A DNA stretch of 64,000 bases from Vacuolonema iberomarrocanum LEGE 07170 (GCA_015207365.1 JADEXA010000026.1:1-64000), one strand, 5' to 3'. Counted from the stretch's first letter, positions 8,815 through 18,453 are shown. Made by a program: numbers and translations. Notes: a model not told the origin generated them from the letters alone.

Positions 8815-8838
8815 TCGGATTCGATCAAATTGATGTTG

Positions 8839-8880
8839 CATGGGCGGTGCAATCCTCACGTGAGGATTGCACCGCCCATG
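8839..8880. terminator. 42-bp perfect palindrome overlapping the recG stop codon
   Basis: The sequence from CATGGGCGGTGC to its mirror image is self-complementary over all 42 bases, centred on TCACGTGA. The stop codon of recG and its last eight codons lie within it, so the 3' end of the recG message would fold into this stem. No T-tract follows, so a Rho-independent role is uncertain; it may instead be a boundary of the AT-rich island or a protected 3' end. Confidence 0.6.
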
Positions 8881-11288
8881 AGTTTGGCATAGCGGTAGTT
8901 AAGTTCCTCGCGGAGAGCTGCCCAGCGTTGGAGGGTAGGGTCGAGTTCCATGATACGTTCGGCGGCTTCGCGGGCGAGTTGTAGCACCTCCTGGTCTTCC
9001 ACGAGGCTAGCTAGGGCGAAGTCGGGGAGTCCCGATTGGCGGGTGCCCAGAACTTCGCCGGGGCCGCGAAAGCGCAAGTCCATCTCAGAGATGAAGAAGC
9101 CATCTTGGGATTGCTCTAGCACTTTGAGCCGTTGGCGAGCGGTTTCGGAGCGGGTGTTGGTCATGAGTAAGCAGAAAGACTGGTCACCGCCTCGTCCGAC
9201 GCGCCCCCGCAGTTGGTGAAGTTGGGAAAGACCAAAGCGATCGGCATGTTCGATCAGCATGACCGTGGCATTGGGGACATCGACACCCACCTCGACGACG
9301 GTAGTAGAAACGAGGATTTGGGTTTCATTATCGCGGAATTTTTGGATAGATTGATCCTTCTCAGCAGAAGTCATGCGTCCGTGGAGGAGTCCCACGGCAA
9401 AATCGGGAAAGACGCTTTCTTGCAAATGCTGATGTTCTTCGATCGCCGACTTCAAATCGAGCTTTTCCGACTCTTCCACCAGCGGCAGCACCGCATACAC
9501 CTGTTGACCCTGGGCAATTTGGCGACGAATTAGGTCATAGGCATGGGAGCGTTCTCGCGCGGTCAGCACAGTGGTTTGGATGGCTTTGCGTCCTGGCGGC
9601 AGCTCATCGATCTGGCTCACCTCCAAATCCCCATGCAGGGTCAGTGCCAGCGTTCGGGGAATGGGAGTGGCCGTCATCGTCAGCACATGGGGATTGTCAC
9701 CTTTTTGCTGGAGCCGCGCCCGTTGCTGCACCCCAAACCGATGCTGCTCGTCGATCACCACCAATCCCAAACGGGAAAATTCCACGGGGTCTTCAATCAG
9801 AGCGTGGGTGCCCACAAGAAGAGGCAGTTCGCCCGTCTTCAGTTCCGTTAGCAGTTTACGCCGCTGTTTCGTTTTCGTGGATCCGGTGAGCAACTCCACA
9901 GGTAGATGCAGCAAATTAAACCAGCTCACGAGCTTGCGGTAATGCTGCTCGGCCAGCACCTCAGTCGGAGCCATTAGCGCCGCCTGGTAGCCCGCCTGAA
10001 TCGCCGCCAGAATGCCAATCACCCCGACGACGGTTTTCCCCGACCCCACATCTCCCTGTACCAGGCGATTCATGGGAGTAGGCTTTTGCAAATCGGAAAG
10101 GATTTCGTTGACCACCCGCTGCTGTGCCCCGGTTAGCTGGAAAGGCAGGGTGGTGTGAAACTGGTCAATCAGCTCACCCGTAGGAGGCAACACCACGCCC
10201 GTTTGCTTTTGTTGTTGCTGGCGGCGGCGTTGCAGCAAACCCAGTTGCAGGTAGAAAAACTCGTCGAAGACCAGCCGATGCCGTGCTGCATCCAGGGCTT
10301 CGCCATCCGGCGGAAAGTGGATGTGGGAAACGGCCTCCTGGACACCCGTGAGCTGGTACTTGTCGCGCAGGGCTTCGGGGAGGGCGTCCTCCAGTAATTT
10401 CACAGCGGGGAGTGCCGCAATCACCGCTTTACGTACGAGATCAGCAGGAACCCCTTCCGTTAGGGGATACACGGGCACCACTCGCCCCACTTTCACCGAC
10501 TCGATGGAGGCGTTTTGATGGTCGATGACTTCGATCTCAGGATTATCCAGAGTCAGCCCGTACTTGCCTTTTTTCACGAGCCCAGATGCCGCTATCACGG
10601 CACCCGGGGGATATTGGCGCTTTTGATTCTCTTGCCAACCGCGACTGCTGTAGCGGTTCCCAGCAAAGAAGCGGCTCAGCTTCAACTGCCCAGACGAATC
10701 GCGTACGACCCACTCCATAATCGTGAGCTTTTTATTGCGAGGGCTCGTGAAGCAGGTGCAGCGGCGGACGGTGGCAATGAGCGTCACGGTTTCGCCCGGT
10801 TCCATCTGGCGGATGTTGACCTGGCGGGCATAGTCGATGTGGTCGCGGGGATAGTAGAACAGCAGGTCGCGGACAATATGCAGCCCTAGCTTGGCTAATT
10901 TCTCGCTATTCTTCGGGCCGATACCTGGCAGATAGGTAACGGCTTGATCTAGCTCCAACTGGGCACGGCGCTGGGTTAGCTTGGTGGTCTTTGGAGTCTT
11001 CGGAGCAAGCGGTGGTTCAGGGGGTTCGAGCGATCGCTTCGTTTGATACAGCACCCGCCGCGTCTCAGCCACCAAATGTTTGCGCTGCGCTTCCGACAAA
11101 TCCGGGTAGCGGCTGAACTGAGCGGCGATCGCCTTCATCCGCTCCTGATCCCCCACAGACAAATCCGATGGCGGCGCTTGCAGGCTCAAGGACAAAAACT
11201 CACTAAACCGATACTCTCGTCCCAGCAAATCGCTAAATCCGCGATCGGCTTCGAGTTCCAGCGCTTTTTGTAGGCGAGACCAATCCAT
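8856..11288 (-). CDS. recG: ATP-dependent DNA helicase RecG
   Basis: 810 residues. RecG remodels stalled forks and Holliday junctions. The N-terminal ~110 residues form an extension typical of cyanobacterial RecG, followed by a helix-hairpin-helix-like stretch (LPGIGPKNSEKLAKLGL, about 120-136) and the OB-fold wedge domain (about 150-260). The helicase core has GDVGSGKT (Walker A, 412-419), DEQH (513-516), TATPIPRT (motif III region) and, near the C-terminus, the QLRGRVGRG motif VI. The C-terminal MDLRFRGPGEVLGTRQSGLPDF stretch is characteristic of RecG. The gene contains HIP1 sites and marks the return to normal chromosomal DNA after the island. Its stop lies in a 42-bp palindrome. Confidence 0.97.
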   Translation of the reverse strand: MDWSRLQKALELEADRGFSDLLGREYRFSEFLSLSLQAPPSDLSVGDQERMKAIAAQFSRYPDLSEAQRKHLVAETRRVLYQTKRSLEPPEPPLAPKTPKTTKLTQRRAQLELDQAVTYLPGIGPKNSEKLAKLGLHIVRDLLFYYPRDHIDYARQVNIRQMEPGETVTLIATVRRCTCFTSPRNKKLTIMEWVVRDSSGQLKLSRFFAGNRYSSRGWQENQKRQYPPGAVIAASGLVKKGKYGLTLDNPEIEVIDHQNASIESVKVGRVVPVYPLTEGVPADLVRKAVIAALPAVKLLEDALPEALRDKYQLTGVQEAVSHIHFPPDGEALDAARHRLVFDEFFYLQLGLLQRRRQQQQKQTGVVLPPTGELIDQFHTTLPFQLTGAQQRVVNEILSDLQKPTPMNRLVQGDVGSGKTVVGVIGILAAIQAGYQAALMAPTEVLAEQHYRKLVSWFNLLHLPVELLTGSTKTKQRRKLLTELKTGELPLLVGTHALIEDPVEFSRLGLVVIDEQHRFGVQQRARLQQKGDNPHVLTMTATPIPRTLALTLHGDLEVSQIDELPPGRKAIQTTVLTARERSHAYDLIRRQIAQGQQVYAVLPLVEESEKLDLKSAIEEHQHLQESVFPDFAVGLLHGRMTSAEKDQSIQKFRDNETQILVSTTVVEVGVDVPNATVMLIEHADRFGLSQLHQLRGRVGRGGDQSFCLLMTNTRSETARQRLKVLEQSQDGFFISEMDLRFRGPGEVLGTRQSGLPDFALASLVEDQEVLQLAREAAERIMELDPTLQRWAALREELNYRYAKLMGGAILT

Positions 11289-11407
11289 AAGGAGCGAGAG
11301 GATGCTGAAGGAGTGATGTAATTGTACGTCTGGACATCGACAACCTTCAGCAAACGATGTTTTCTATTACAGGATAGCGATCGCCCGCCTCCAAATGTTC
11401 AGACTCC

Positions 11408-12877
11408 TCAACGAGGATGCGCTTGCATAGCCTCGTCGTACAACCGCTCATTGGCCTTCGCGGACTTGAACAAATCGACAACAGGACGAGGATAATCGAC
11501 GCCAAGCTGGATGCTGAAGCGCTTTTGTTCGACGGGTTGGAGCTTCCAGGGCTCATGCACCTTGTTCGCGGGGAGAGCCACCAACTCTGGCAACCAGTGT
11601 TTGACGTAGGTGCCCTGGGGGTCATAGTCCTTCGATTGCTTCAGGATATTGAAGAAGCGGAAGCCACGGGCATCATTGCCAACTCCTGCGGTGTAATTCC
11701 AGTTACCGTAATTGCTGCATACGTCGTAGTCCACTAGCAGCGACTCGAACCACTCGGCTCCCATACGCCAGTCGATACCTAGATTCTTCGTCAAAAAGCT
11801 CGCCACATTCTGTCTGCCCCGGTTGGACATGAAGCCACTGGCGGCCAGTTCGCGCATGTTGGCATCAACTAGGGGAAATCCAGTTTTGCCCTCACGCCAG
11901 AGGTCAAACCGTTCCCAGTCCTGTTTCCACGGCAATGGAACGCCCTGCAAGCCTTCGGGTTGAAAAACTTTAGATCCATGCTTGGCGCAAATGAAGCGGA
12001 AATAGTCCCGCCAGAGCAGCTCAAAAATGAGCCAGTAGGTCGAGTCATTGGAGATGCGCTGGTCTTCGTAGTCCTGCACCTGCTCGTAGATGTAGCGGGG
12101 AGAGAGGCAACCTAAGGCTAGCCAGGGGGAAAATTTGGAGGAATAGTCCGCGCCGACCATACCGTTTCGGGTTTCCTTGTAGACCCGCAAGCGATCGCCC
12201 TGCCAAATATAATCCTGCAATCGCGCCTTCCCTGCCGTTTCGCCCCCTGTGAACCGCAACACACTGCGCTCGTCAACCTCGGGGGCTTCTAAACCCAGGT
12301 CTTCCAATGTTGGCAATGCTCCCGGCTCTAGGTCTGGGGGCAACGCTGCCGGAGGCTTCGGCAAACTCAAGGTCGGGTTGATTGCCGGATCCCGCTCAAC
12401 CTTTTTGCGAAATTTTGTGAAAACCTCGGGTAAGGCCGATATCTCAAACGGCAGGTCATCGGGATGGTGCAGGGTATGTCCCCAAAAGCCCCGCAGTTTT
12501 GTGCCCAGAGGCGCTAGATTGCGGGCGATCGCCCGCTCCACTGCCTGCTCTTCGGCCATCGGTTCCGTGTGGTAGAACACCGCTTCCACACCATATATCT
12601 GCACCAGCTCGAAGATGACCGCTTCTGGCTTACCCTGGCGAATGATTAGGTCACTGCCGCGCTGCCGCAGGTTGTCCCGCAAATCGACCACACTCTCTCT
12701 CAAAAACTGAGCCCGAAAGGCTCCCGTTTTGGGAAAGCCGAAGGCGGTTTCGCCAAACTGTCGTGGGTCGAAACAGTAAAGCGGCAGGATGTTAGATGTT
12801 TGGGCGATCGCGCGGCATAACGGTTCATGGTCATGCAAACGCAAGTCATTGCGGAACCAAATAAGAATTGGAGACAC
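11408..12877 (-). CDS. cry: DASH-type cryptochrome / photolyase family flavoprotein
   Basis: 489 residues. The N-terminal WFRNDLRLHDHEPL (about 6-19) begins the photolyase alpha/beta domain. The C-terminal FAD domain contains GGETAGKARLQDYIW, YKETRNGMVGADYSSKFSPWLALGCLS, the NRGRQNVASFL segment and the WNYTAGVGNDAR segment. These are the diagnostic blocks of cry-DASH, closely resembling the Synechocystis protein (sll1629) as I remember it. Members bind FAD and usually a folate antenna, repair cyclobutane dimers in single-stranded DNA and may act in light signalling. The protein is full length with an ATG start. It lies behind recG on the same strand with a gap of about 120 bp, so co-transcription is possible. 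Confidence 0.95.
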   Translation of the reverse strand: MSPILIWFRNDLRLHDHEPLCRAIAQTSNILPLYCFDPRQFGETAFGFPKTGAFRAQFLRESVVDLRDNLRQRGSDLIIRQGKPEAVIFELVQIYGVEAVFYHTEPMAEEQAVERAIARNLAPLGTKLRGFWGHTLHHPDDLPFEISALPEVFTKFRKKVERDPAINPTLSLPKPPAALPPDLEPGALPTLEDLGLEAPEVDERSVLRFTGGETAGKARLQDYIWQGDRLRVYKETRNGMVGADYSSKFSPWLALGCLSPRYIYEQVQDYEDQRISNDSTYWLIFELLWRDYFRFICAKHGSKVFQPEGLQGVPLPWKQDWERFDLWREGKTGFPLVDANMRELAASGFMSNRGRQNVASFLTKNLGIDWRMGAEWFESLLVDYDVCSNYGNWNYTAGVGNDARGFRFFNILKQSKDYDPQGTYVKHWLPELVALPANKVHEPWKLQPVEQKRFSIQLGVDYPRPVVDLFKSAKANERLYDEAMQAHPR

Positions 12878-13153
12878 AGATTGAAATTTCGTATTGGTGG
12901 CTTTAGCAGGTTAAATCGATGGTCGCTGGCGACAGGCTCAGGCGCTTCTATCTCCCATGATAGAGTTCTTAACAATGGCGTAAAGTTTACTGAGCAAACC
13001 CAGTGAAACGTTAAGAATTTGCCTCAGACGTTGCACGGAAGGGAATTACAGAGCTTTATCCAGCGATGATAAGAGGGCAACAGGCAGCGAAATGAGCGAT
13101 GCCGCCATGGATTGTAGCCGCCTGTCGTCCCATTGGAAGGGGATGGAACAACA

Positions 13154-14002
13154 ATGAAAGAGCTCATCAAAGGACTACGGCGATTTAAGTCCGAATATTT
13201 TTGTCGCCACCAAGATTTATTTGAGAACCTGGCACATGGGCAGCATCCACGGGTGCTATTCATCACCTGCTCCGACTCGCGGGTCGACCCAGAACTGTTG
13301 ACCCAAACGGCTCCGGGAGAAATCTTTGTCATCCGCAATGCCGGCAATATCGTACCGCCCTACGGTTCGACCAATGGCGGCGAGGGAGCCACCATTGAAT
13401 ATGCAGTGAAAGCGCTCGACATCAACCAGATTGTCGTTTGTGGGCATTCCCATTGCGGCGCGATAAAGGGCTTGCTAAAGCTGGAGAAAATCCGCGAAGA
13501 GCTACCACTGGTCTACGATTGGCTGAAACATGCCGAAGCGACTCGCCAGCTGATTAAAGAGCATTATGGCGATCGCCAGGGGGAAGACTTGCTGAATGCG
13601 GCGATCGCCGAAAATGTCCTCACCCAGATCGAGAACTTGCGCACCTATCCCGCGATTCATACGCGCCTATTCCGGGGCGAAATGAAGATCTATGCCTGGA
13701 TTTACGACATGGATATCGGCGAGGTGATGGCCTACGACCCCGAGCGCCATGCCTATGTACCGCCACAAACGATGCTGCCGCCAGAAGAACAAGATCCCGA
13801 TCTGGATACATCCTCCCCTGCCTGCACTATTCCTCTCTCTGGTACGGCTCCTGCACCGACAACCGTATCCAACAATGGCACGCCCACCGCGCCTGTCGCC
13901 GCCAACTATTCACAGGAAGTGGTGCCGTCGCACCAGCGATTCCCCTTTGTCTACATGTCGCCGGAACAGGCCGACCGCATCTATCGCGGCTCATCCAGCT
14001 AA
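13154..14002 (+). CDS. ccaA: Beta-class carbonic anhydrase, carboxysomal CcaA type
   Basis: 282 residues from the ATG at 13154, which follows a GGAAGGGG ribosome-binding stretch; an in-frame TTG seven codons upstream is less likely. CcaA interconverts bicarbonate and CO2 inside the carboxysome. The zinc ligands are Cys39 (CSDSR), His98 and Cys101 (GHSHCGAIKG); Asp41 and Arg43 form the active-site dyad. The C-terminal extension past about residue 200 is Pro/Ala-rich and ends in a MSPEQADRIYRG-type motif, which in Synechocystis CcaA sits at the C-terminus and mediates carboxysome binding. This makes the carboxysomal assignment stronger than a generic carbonic anhydrase. It converges on the M23 peptidase gene; terminators lie between. 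Confidence 0.95.
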   Translation: MKELIKGLRRFKSEYFCRHQDLFENLAHGQHPRVLFITCSDSRVDPELLTQTAPGEIFVIRNAGNIVPPYGSTNGGEGATIEYAVKALDINQIVVCGHSHCGAIKGLLKLEKIREELPLVYDWLKHAEATRQLIKEHYGDRQGEDLLNAAIAENVLTQIENLRTYPAIHTRLFRGEMKIYAWIYDMDIGEVMAYDPERHAYVPPQTMLPPEEQDPDLDTSSPACTIPLSGTAPAPTTVSNNGTPTAPVAANYSQEVVPSHQRFPFVYMSPEQADRIYRGSSS

Positions 14003-14105
14003 GATCAACTCCGATTAAATATCTGTAAAACCCAACTATCGTTTGCGCCCGATGCTTTGCAGCTGGGCGCAAACGATAGTTGGGTTCTTCAACCGGTTTG
14101 ATACA
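14001..14105. repeat. Nested hairpin, family A (downstream of ccaA)
   Basis: A perfect 22-bp stem (14029-14050 with 14065-14086) encloses a 14-nt loop. The stem core reads ACTATCGTTTGCGCCC. The right flank, CTTCAACCGGTTTGATAC, is a near match to the outer arm seen in other copies; the left flank is decayed. It sits between convergent genes and could act as a bidirectional terminator. Confidence 0.85.
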
Positions 14106-14243
14106 AGATTTGCAATCGCCTATTCTGGGGCGATCGCCGTCAACACCTATTGTTAGGTGAGCGGTACACCCTTGATGCTGCCATGTATTCAACATGGCCG
14201 ACCCATGTTGGAAGGGGCAGGGGCAATCATTAAAAATGTAAAA

Positions 14244-14275
14244 AACGGGTGCTTTCACTATGGAAAGCACCCGTT
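14244..14275 (-). terminator. Rho-independent terminator of the M23 peptidase gene
   Basis: A 13-bp stem (14244-14256 with 14263-14275) with loop ACTATG. On the minus strand it is followed by a run of T residues (complement of the A-rich tract at 14232-14245). It lies 34 bp past the peptidase stop. Confidence 0.85.
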
Positions 14276-14308
14276 ACAAGGGATTCGAGATGAACTCAAA
14301 TCCTAAGC

Positions 14309-16588
14309 CTAACGGCTAGCCAGCAGAGAGGTAGGATTAACGGCTCCTTGGCTGGGCAAATGGATCTCAAAGTGGACATGCGGTCCGGTACTCCGTCCGG
14401 TGCTACCCATTTCTGCAATCTGCTCCCCTTGGTCGACTTCCTGACCCACACGCACCAACAAACGGCTGTTGTGTGCGTAGCGCGTCATACTGCCATCAGG
14501 GTGACGGATATCAACCATGTAGCCATAGCCACCGGAATTCCAACCCGAGAATTCAATCACACCCGGAGCTGCGGAGAAAATAGGGGTTCCCACAGGAGCA
14601 GCGATATCAATTCCCCGGTGCATGCGTCCCCAACGAGGCCCATATCCAGAGGTGAGTACACCTTGTGCAGGCCAAATGTAGCCATCGAAGATGTTGGTTC
14701 CTTCAGGCAAGAAGGCATCCGCGTCGGCAAGGGGCGGCAGCTCTGGCGATACCATCCGGCCGGCTACTGGCTCTAGAAGGGGCGCATAGCTCTCAGAACC
14801 CAGCGGCGCGGCGGCGATCGTTTGCGGCTCCGCTGGCACACTAACGCTCTCTTCTGCAGTTACGTCGACCACCTCAGTCGATGCTGCACTAATCAGCTCT
14901 TCAGCATCCGATCGCACTTTACGCTCAGAGGCTCTCTCCTCGAATTCCTCAGGGGAAAGGAGAACATCAGCCTCGGTTGCAGGCGCAGAATCACCGTCAA
15001 AGATTTGAATGTCTTGGGGGCCAGCCGCTGCCATTAAAACGGGCTGTTGCGCGTCAGAAGAAGCCTCTGTCCGCGAGTCACCCTGGCTCTCCTGCAATCC
15101 GCTAATTTGCGACATCAATGCCGCCGCGTGAGGATCGTCCTTGGCCAGTTGAACCGCAGCCTCAGAAGAAACAGACTCACCCTCTTCGACAATTTCAGGT
15201 TGCACCACCTCAGACTCAACTGTTGCTTCAATATCTGGCTGAGGCAGCTCAGACGGCAACATGTCAAAATCATCAGGCAGCAGAAAAGCCGTCACCAACT
15301 CGTCTTCAGGTAACGAGCGGATAGCCGTGGGCACGGCAGGAGGCAAAATGTCCGCTTGTGCAGCTTGCTCACCAACGGCTTTTCCAGATACCTCCGGAAC
15401 CACTTCCTGAGCCGTAGACGCCTGCTCTAGTCGAGCAGCTAATGTCAACGGTTCTTCCTGGTCTGCTTCAGAGACAACAGGAATATTCAACTCTTGACCA
15501 GCAATGATCAAGTGGGGATTGTGGATCTCGTTCTCAGATACGAGTGTTTCCTTCGGTACCCCGTAGGAACGAGCGATCGCACCGAGCGTTTCTCCGGACG
15601 TAATGCGATGAACGACCGATTGCAGCTCGGGAGTCATCTCCTCATCAGGGAGCGAAGCCGTCGCACTGGAAGGCGTTACGTCTTCAGTGGAAGCGGCGTC
15701 TGGTTCTACTGCCACAGGCTGAGATATAACCGGCTCTTGAATATCAATATCAGGTAGCAGCTCTAGAGCGTCCACAGATTGGCCAGATTCTGGCTGTGCT
15801 ACGCCCGTTACCGCTGCGGTGGGTGCAGGTACCTCAGCAGCGACAAACTCTTCCGTGCTGGCAGCAGAGGCCGGCACAGTCAACGCCTGATGAACTCGCA
15901 AGAAATGAGGATCGCTCAAGCTGTTCAACTCGACCAGCGCCTGCTGCTCAATGCCATGCGTCCGAGCAATAGATGCCAATGTGTCGCCAGGCCGGACGTG
16001 GTAGACCGTAGTCGTCTCTTCTGAGCTGACAGGCTTTGTCGGAGCCGAAGTAACGGCATCGACCTGTAAGGGTGGAATACTCCCATCGGGGGATAGCGTC
16101 TGACGCAGTTGATTGCGGTGCTGACGCAGACGGCTGAGAGAGCGATCGCGCTCTGCTCGAAGTCCCTCACCGGGTGCAGAATTCATCTCTTCGGGCGAAG
16201 CGATCGGCCCTTTGGATGCCTCAGAATCAAGAAGTTGTGAGGCGGAGCGATTTCGAGCACTCGTTGCCCAAGGGGCAGAACGACGAATTTCAGATGGCTG
16301 GTGCCCTTCAGCAGCTTGCTGGTTGAGCAGGTCAGCACTGGTTCCAACGGGAACAGCAGCCGCTTCGGAAGCAGCTGTAGGGGGTTCTGCCGCAACGGCA
16401 CGACCCTCATGACGGGGGAGAAGGAAGCCGGATGCACCCATCGAGAGCGCTAAGCCTAGCATGGCTACGGATGTCCGTGCTCGACGCCCAGAAGATGGCA
16501 AATCAGGCTTACATTGGTCCGTCAGCGATCCTTCGGGAAATGACCGATCGGCAAAGGATCGGATCTTTTGCGGAACTACGCGTCTCAA
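14309..16588 (-). CDS. LysM-domain M23 metallopeptidase (murein hydrolase activator-like)
   Basis: 759 residues if it starts at the TTG at 16588, which has a strong GGGAGG ribosome-binding site six bases upstream; a second TTG at 16633 has none. A hydrophobic stretch (SVAMLGLALSMGASGFLLP, about 40-60) is a likely signal or anchor. Two LysM domains follow, near residues 195-240 (YHVRPGDTLASIARTHGI) and 325-370 (HRITSGETLGAIARSYGV), separated by Pro/Glu-rich linkers. The C-terminal peptidase M23 domain contains HRGIDIAAPVGTPI and GPHVHFEIH, the zinc ligands of the LytM/lysostaphin class. It probably acts on or regulates peptidoglycan turnover in the envelope. The gene is followed by a good terminator. 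Confidence 0.92.
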   Translation of the reverse strand: MRRVVPQKIRSFADRSFPEGSLTDQCKPDLPSSGRRARTSVAMLGLALSMGASGFLLPRHEGRAVAAEPPTAASEAAAVPVGTSADLLNQQAAEGHQPSEIRRSAPWATSARNRSASQLLDSEASKGPIASPEEMNSAPGEGLRAERDRSLSRLRQHRNQLRQTLSPDGSIPPLQVDAVTSAPTKPVSSEETTTVYHVRPGDTLASIARTHGIEQQALVELNSLSDPHFLRVHQALTVPASAASTEEFVAAEVPAPTAAVTGVAQPESGQSVDALELLPDIDIQEPVISQPVAVEPDAASTEDVTPSSATASLPDEEMTPELQSVVHRITSGETLGAIARSYGVPKETLVSENEIHNPHLIIAGQELNIPVVSEADQEEPLTLAARLEQASTAQEVVPEVSGKAVGEQAAQADILPPAVPTAIRSLPEDELVTAFLLPDDFDMLPSELPQPDIEATVESEVVQPEIVEEGESVSSEAAVQLAKDDPHAAALMSQISGLQESQGDSRTEASSDAQQPVLMAAAGPQDIQIFDGDSAPATEADVLLSPEEFEERASERKVRSDAEELISAASTEVVDVTAEESVSVPAEPQTIAAAPLGSESYAPLLEPVAGRMVSPELPPLADADAFLPEGTNIFDGYIWPAQGVLTSGYGPRWGRMHRGIDIAAPVGTPIFSAAPGVIEFSGWNSGGYGYMVDIRHPDGSMTRYAHNSRLLVRVGQEVDQGEQIAEMGSTGRSTGPHVHFEIHLPSQGAVNPTSLLASR

Positions 16589-16639
16589 AGAAAAACCTCC
16601 CTGTGAAAGGCGTGTAACTGTCCTAGAGTCCAAACCACA

Positions 16640-17690
16640 GTCTTGTTTAGCTGGTGACCAGCATCACGCAAGAGCAGGATTGAGATCACTGACAAGGGGC
16701 ACGACTAAGCAAAAATGCTGTATCAGATATTTGGCTTAGACAAGAATTGCACCAGACTTAAAAAAAATCAACAACTCTTTCAAAAAAACTGTACGCCATA
16801 TTGAAAGAGTAAATATGAAAACCTGATGTTCTTTCCTTCAGAGACTACTCTGAACAACCGGAAAACTGACTACGTCAAAAATTCCCTTGATAGCGAGTAA
16901 CACCGTTAGAAAGCAGCATCACTGATGCAACCAACATTAAATACGAAACAAGCTTACTTATTGTATCGCTTGCTTTGCCCCTTTGTCAACTCTTTCTCGT
17001 CTGAGAATGTAGATGAGATAGCCCTGGAGGCAGACACACAAAGGTTTTCGGGATTTCATATTGACAATAAAAGCCGATTGTTCATCCCGACCTTTAGAGC
17101 GTTAGACCTAGAGGTTAATAGAACCTGATGATAGATGTTCTTCACTCCTAAAAGGCACTTATCGAGTTGGTTGAAGCGAGAAGTCGTAAGGTTGATGCGC
17201 GACGAATACTACGAGTTTGAATAGCAAAAGTGGCGCAGCATACATATACCCTCTTAGTCGAGCCAGTGTAACTCGAGATAGTGAGATTGCCGATATAGAT
17301 TTCTTATACAAAGGAGTCTCTAAAAGTATTGGAGGCTACTGATTTTCGGCTTAACAATTCAACCGTATTTTCCCGTAGGTTTGTCTTGGAAGAACCTTGT
17401 CAAACCCCCTACGAGTGTGGGCTTTCGAGTTTTTTTGAGATATCTGGCAAAGCGAAGCAACCTCCGAGGTTCCACTCAACACCTCTTAGGACTCTGCTGA
17501 ATCGATAGATAACTCAATACAGATATAAGCGTTTATAAGCGTTAAGAGGGAAAATCTTCCATCTGCCATCCAGCGATGTAATGGATCGGGTGCATCAGCT
17601 AGCGGGCAGACCACAGGAATCCAGTCACTGGAAAGTACGCGCTGACGAAATAGGCAATTTTTTGCTCCCTTACTCCTGCGACCTTTTCAT
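16640..17690. other. About 1 kb without a supportable gene, upstream of the M23 gene
   Basis: AT-rich and lacking convincing coding frames; only weak ORFs of 60-70 codons occur. A 10-bp inverted repeat ACTCTTTCAA ... TTGAAAGAGT (16774-16783 with 16801-16810, 17-nt gap) lies about 200 bp upstream of the peptidase start and might be regulatory. Cyanobacterial M23 genes can be preceded by c-di-AMP (ydaO) riboswitches; I looked for that pattern and could not make a convincing match. Confidence 0.4.
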
Positions 17691-18146
17691 TTACAAGTCC
17701 AACTGTCGTCTTGCCTCAAATAGCCCAACGGCAACGCTAACTGAAAGATTGAGGCTGCGCACACCGGGTTCTGCCATTGGGATATAGAGCATATCATCGC
17801 AAAGCTGCATGACCTCCGCTGGGAGACCCGTTGTTTCGGCACCAAATAACAACCAATCATCTTTCTGAAAACGGTACTTTATATAGTTACATTTCCCTGA
17901 AGTGCTAAAACCCAGTAAACGCCCCCCTAGTGATTGATGGTAATGGCGGAAATCAGCGAACGTTGGGTGATAGTGCAAGGTAACGTAGCCCCAGTAGTCC
18001 AGCCCTGCTCGCTTGAGATAGCGATCGCTCAACTCAAACCCGATGGGTCCCACCAGATGCAGTTCTGTGTGCGTTGCAGCACAGGTACGGGCAATGTTTC
18101 CAGTATTCGGGGGGATTTGTGGATGAACCAGAACGACACGCAGCAT
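17691..18146 (-). CDS. trmL: tRNA (cytidine(34)-2'-O)-methyltransferase TrmL
   Basis: 151 residues from the ATG at 18146 (a second ATG four codons upstream is possible). It is a SpoU/TrmH (SPOUT) methyltransferase of the short TrmL type, which 2'-O-methylates the wobble base of tRNA-Leu using S-adenosylmethionine. Diagnostic blocks are VLVHPQIPPNTGNIARTCAA at the N-terminus, LVGPIGFELSDRYLKRAGLDYW, LLFGAETTGLP and the knot-forming C-terminal block IPMAEPGVRSLNLSVSVAV. Length and motifs are normal. It stands alone, divergent from nothing obvious, with a 1-kb gap on its left. Confidence 0.95.
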   Translation of the reverse strand: MLRVVLVHPQIPPNTGNIARTCAATHTELHLVGPIGFELSDRYLKRAGLDYWGYVTLHYHPTFADFRHYHQSLGGRLLGFSTSGKCNYIKYRFQKDDWLLFGAETTGLPAEVMQLCDDMLYIPMAEPGVRSLNLSVSVAVGLFEARRQLDL

Positions 18147-18382
18147 AGAGCAACACATTCAGTAAAAATAAGGAGTAAATGCGCAAGTCTGATAAGACAT
18201 TTCAATTTGTGCGCGTGCTTCCACCAACAAAGGTATAGAAATTCTTAATGTTTCTCATTTTGCTTCGGTCGGTGGAGTGATTAAACAAAGTTATCGTATC
18301 GTCCAGCGTTCGAAGAACCTAAAAGATACGCCCCGTCATCCCTGTTCCCTCAGTACAGGACAAAAAATCGAACCTCGGCTAG

Positions 18383-18453
18383 AACTCTTGATGTTGTATA
18401 GCGTGTGGGCACTGCCCAGACTACACAAAATCAGGGGCTTTCTGGGTTTTGTC
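18383..18453. repeat. Degenerate hairpin repeat, family A, CTTGATTTTG subtype
   Basis: The stretch aligns with the perfect hairpin at 32367-32421 and its right flank: a decayed left arm (ACTCTTGATGTTGT), the GGGCACTGCCC core, and the right arm ACACAAAATCAGGGG followed by CTTTCTGGGTTTTG. Both arms carry unpaired changes, so this is an old copy. Confidence 0.65.

Noticed and set aside
16640..16960. c-di-AMP (ydaO-type) riboswitch upstream of the M23 gene
   Set aside because: Such switches occur before cyanobacterial M23 genes, but I could not match the conserved core on the minus strand here.
16925..17128. 67-codon frame on the plus strand upstream of the M23 gene
   Set aside because: No ribosome-binding site, no recognisable domain and non-coding-like composition.
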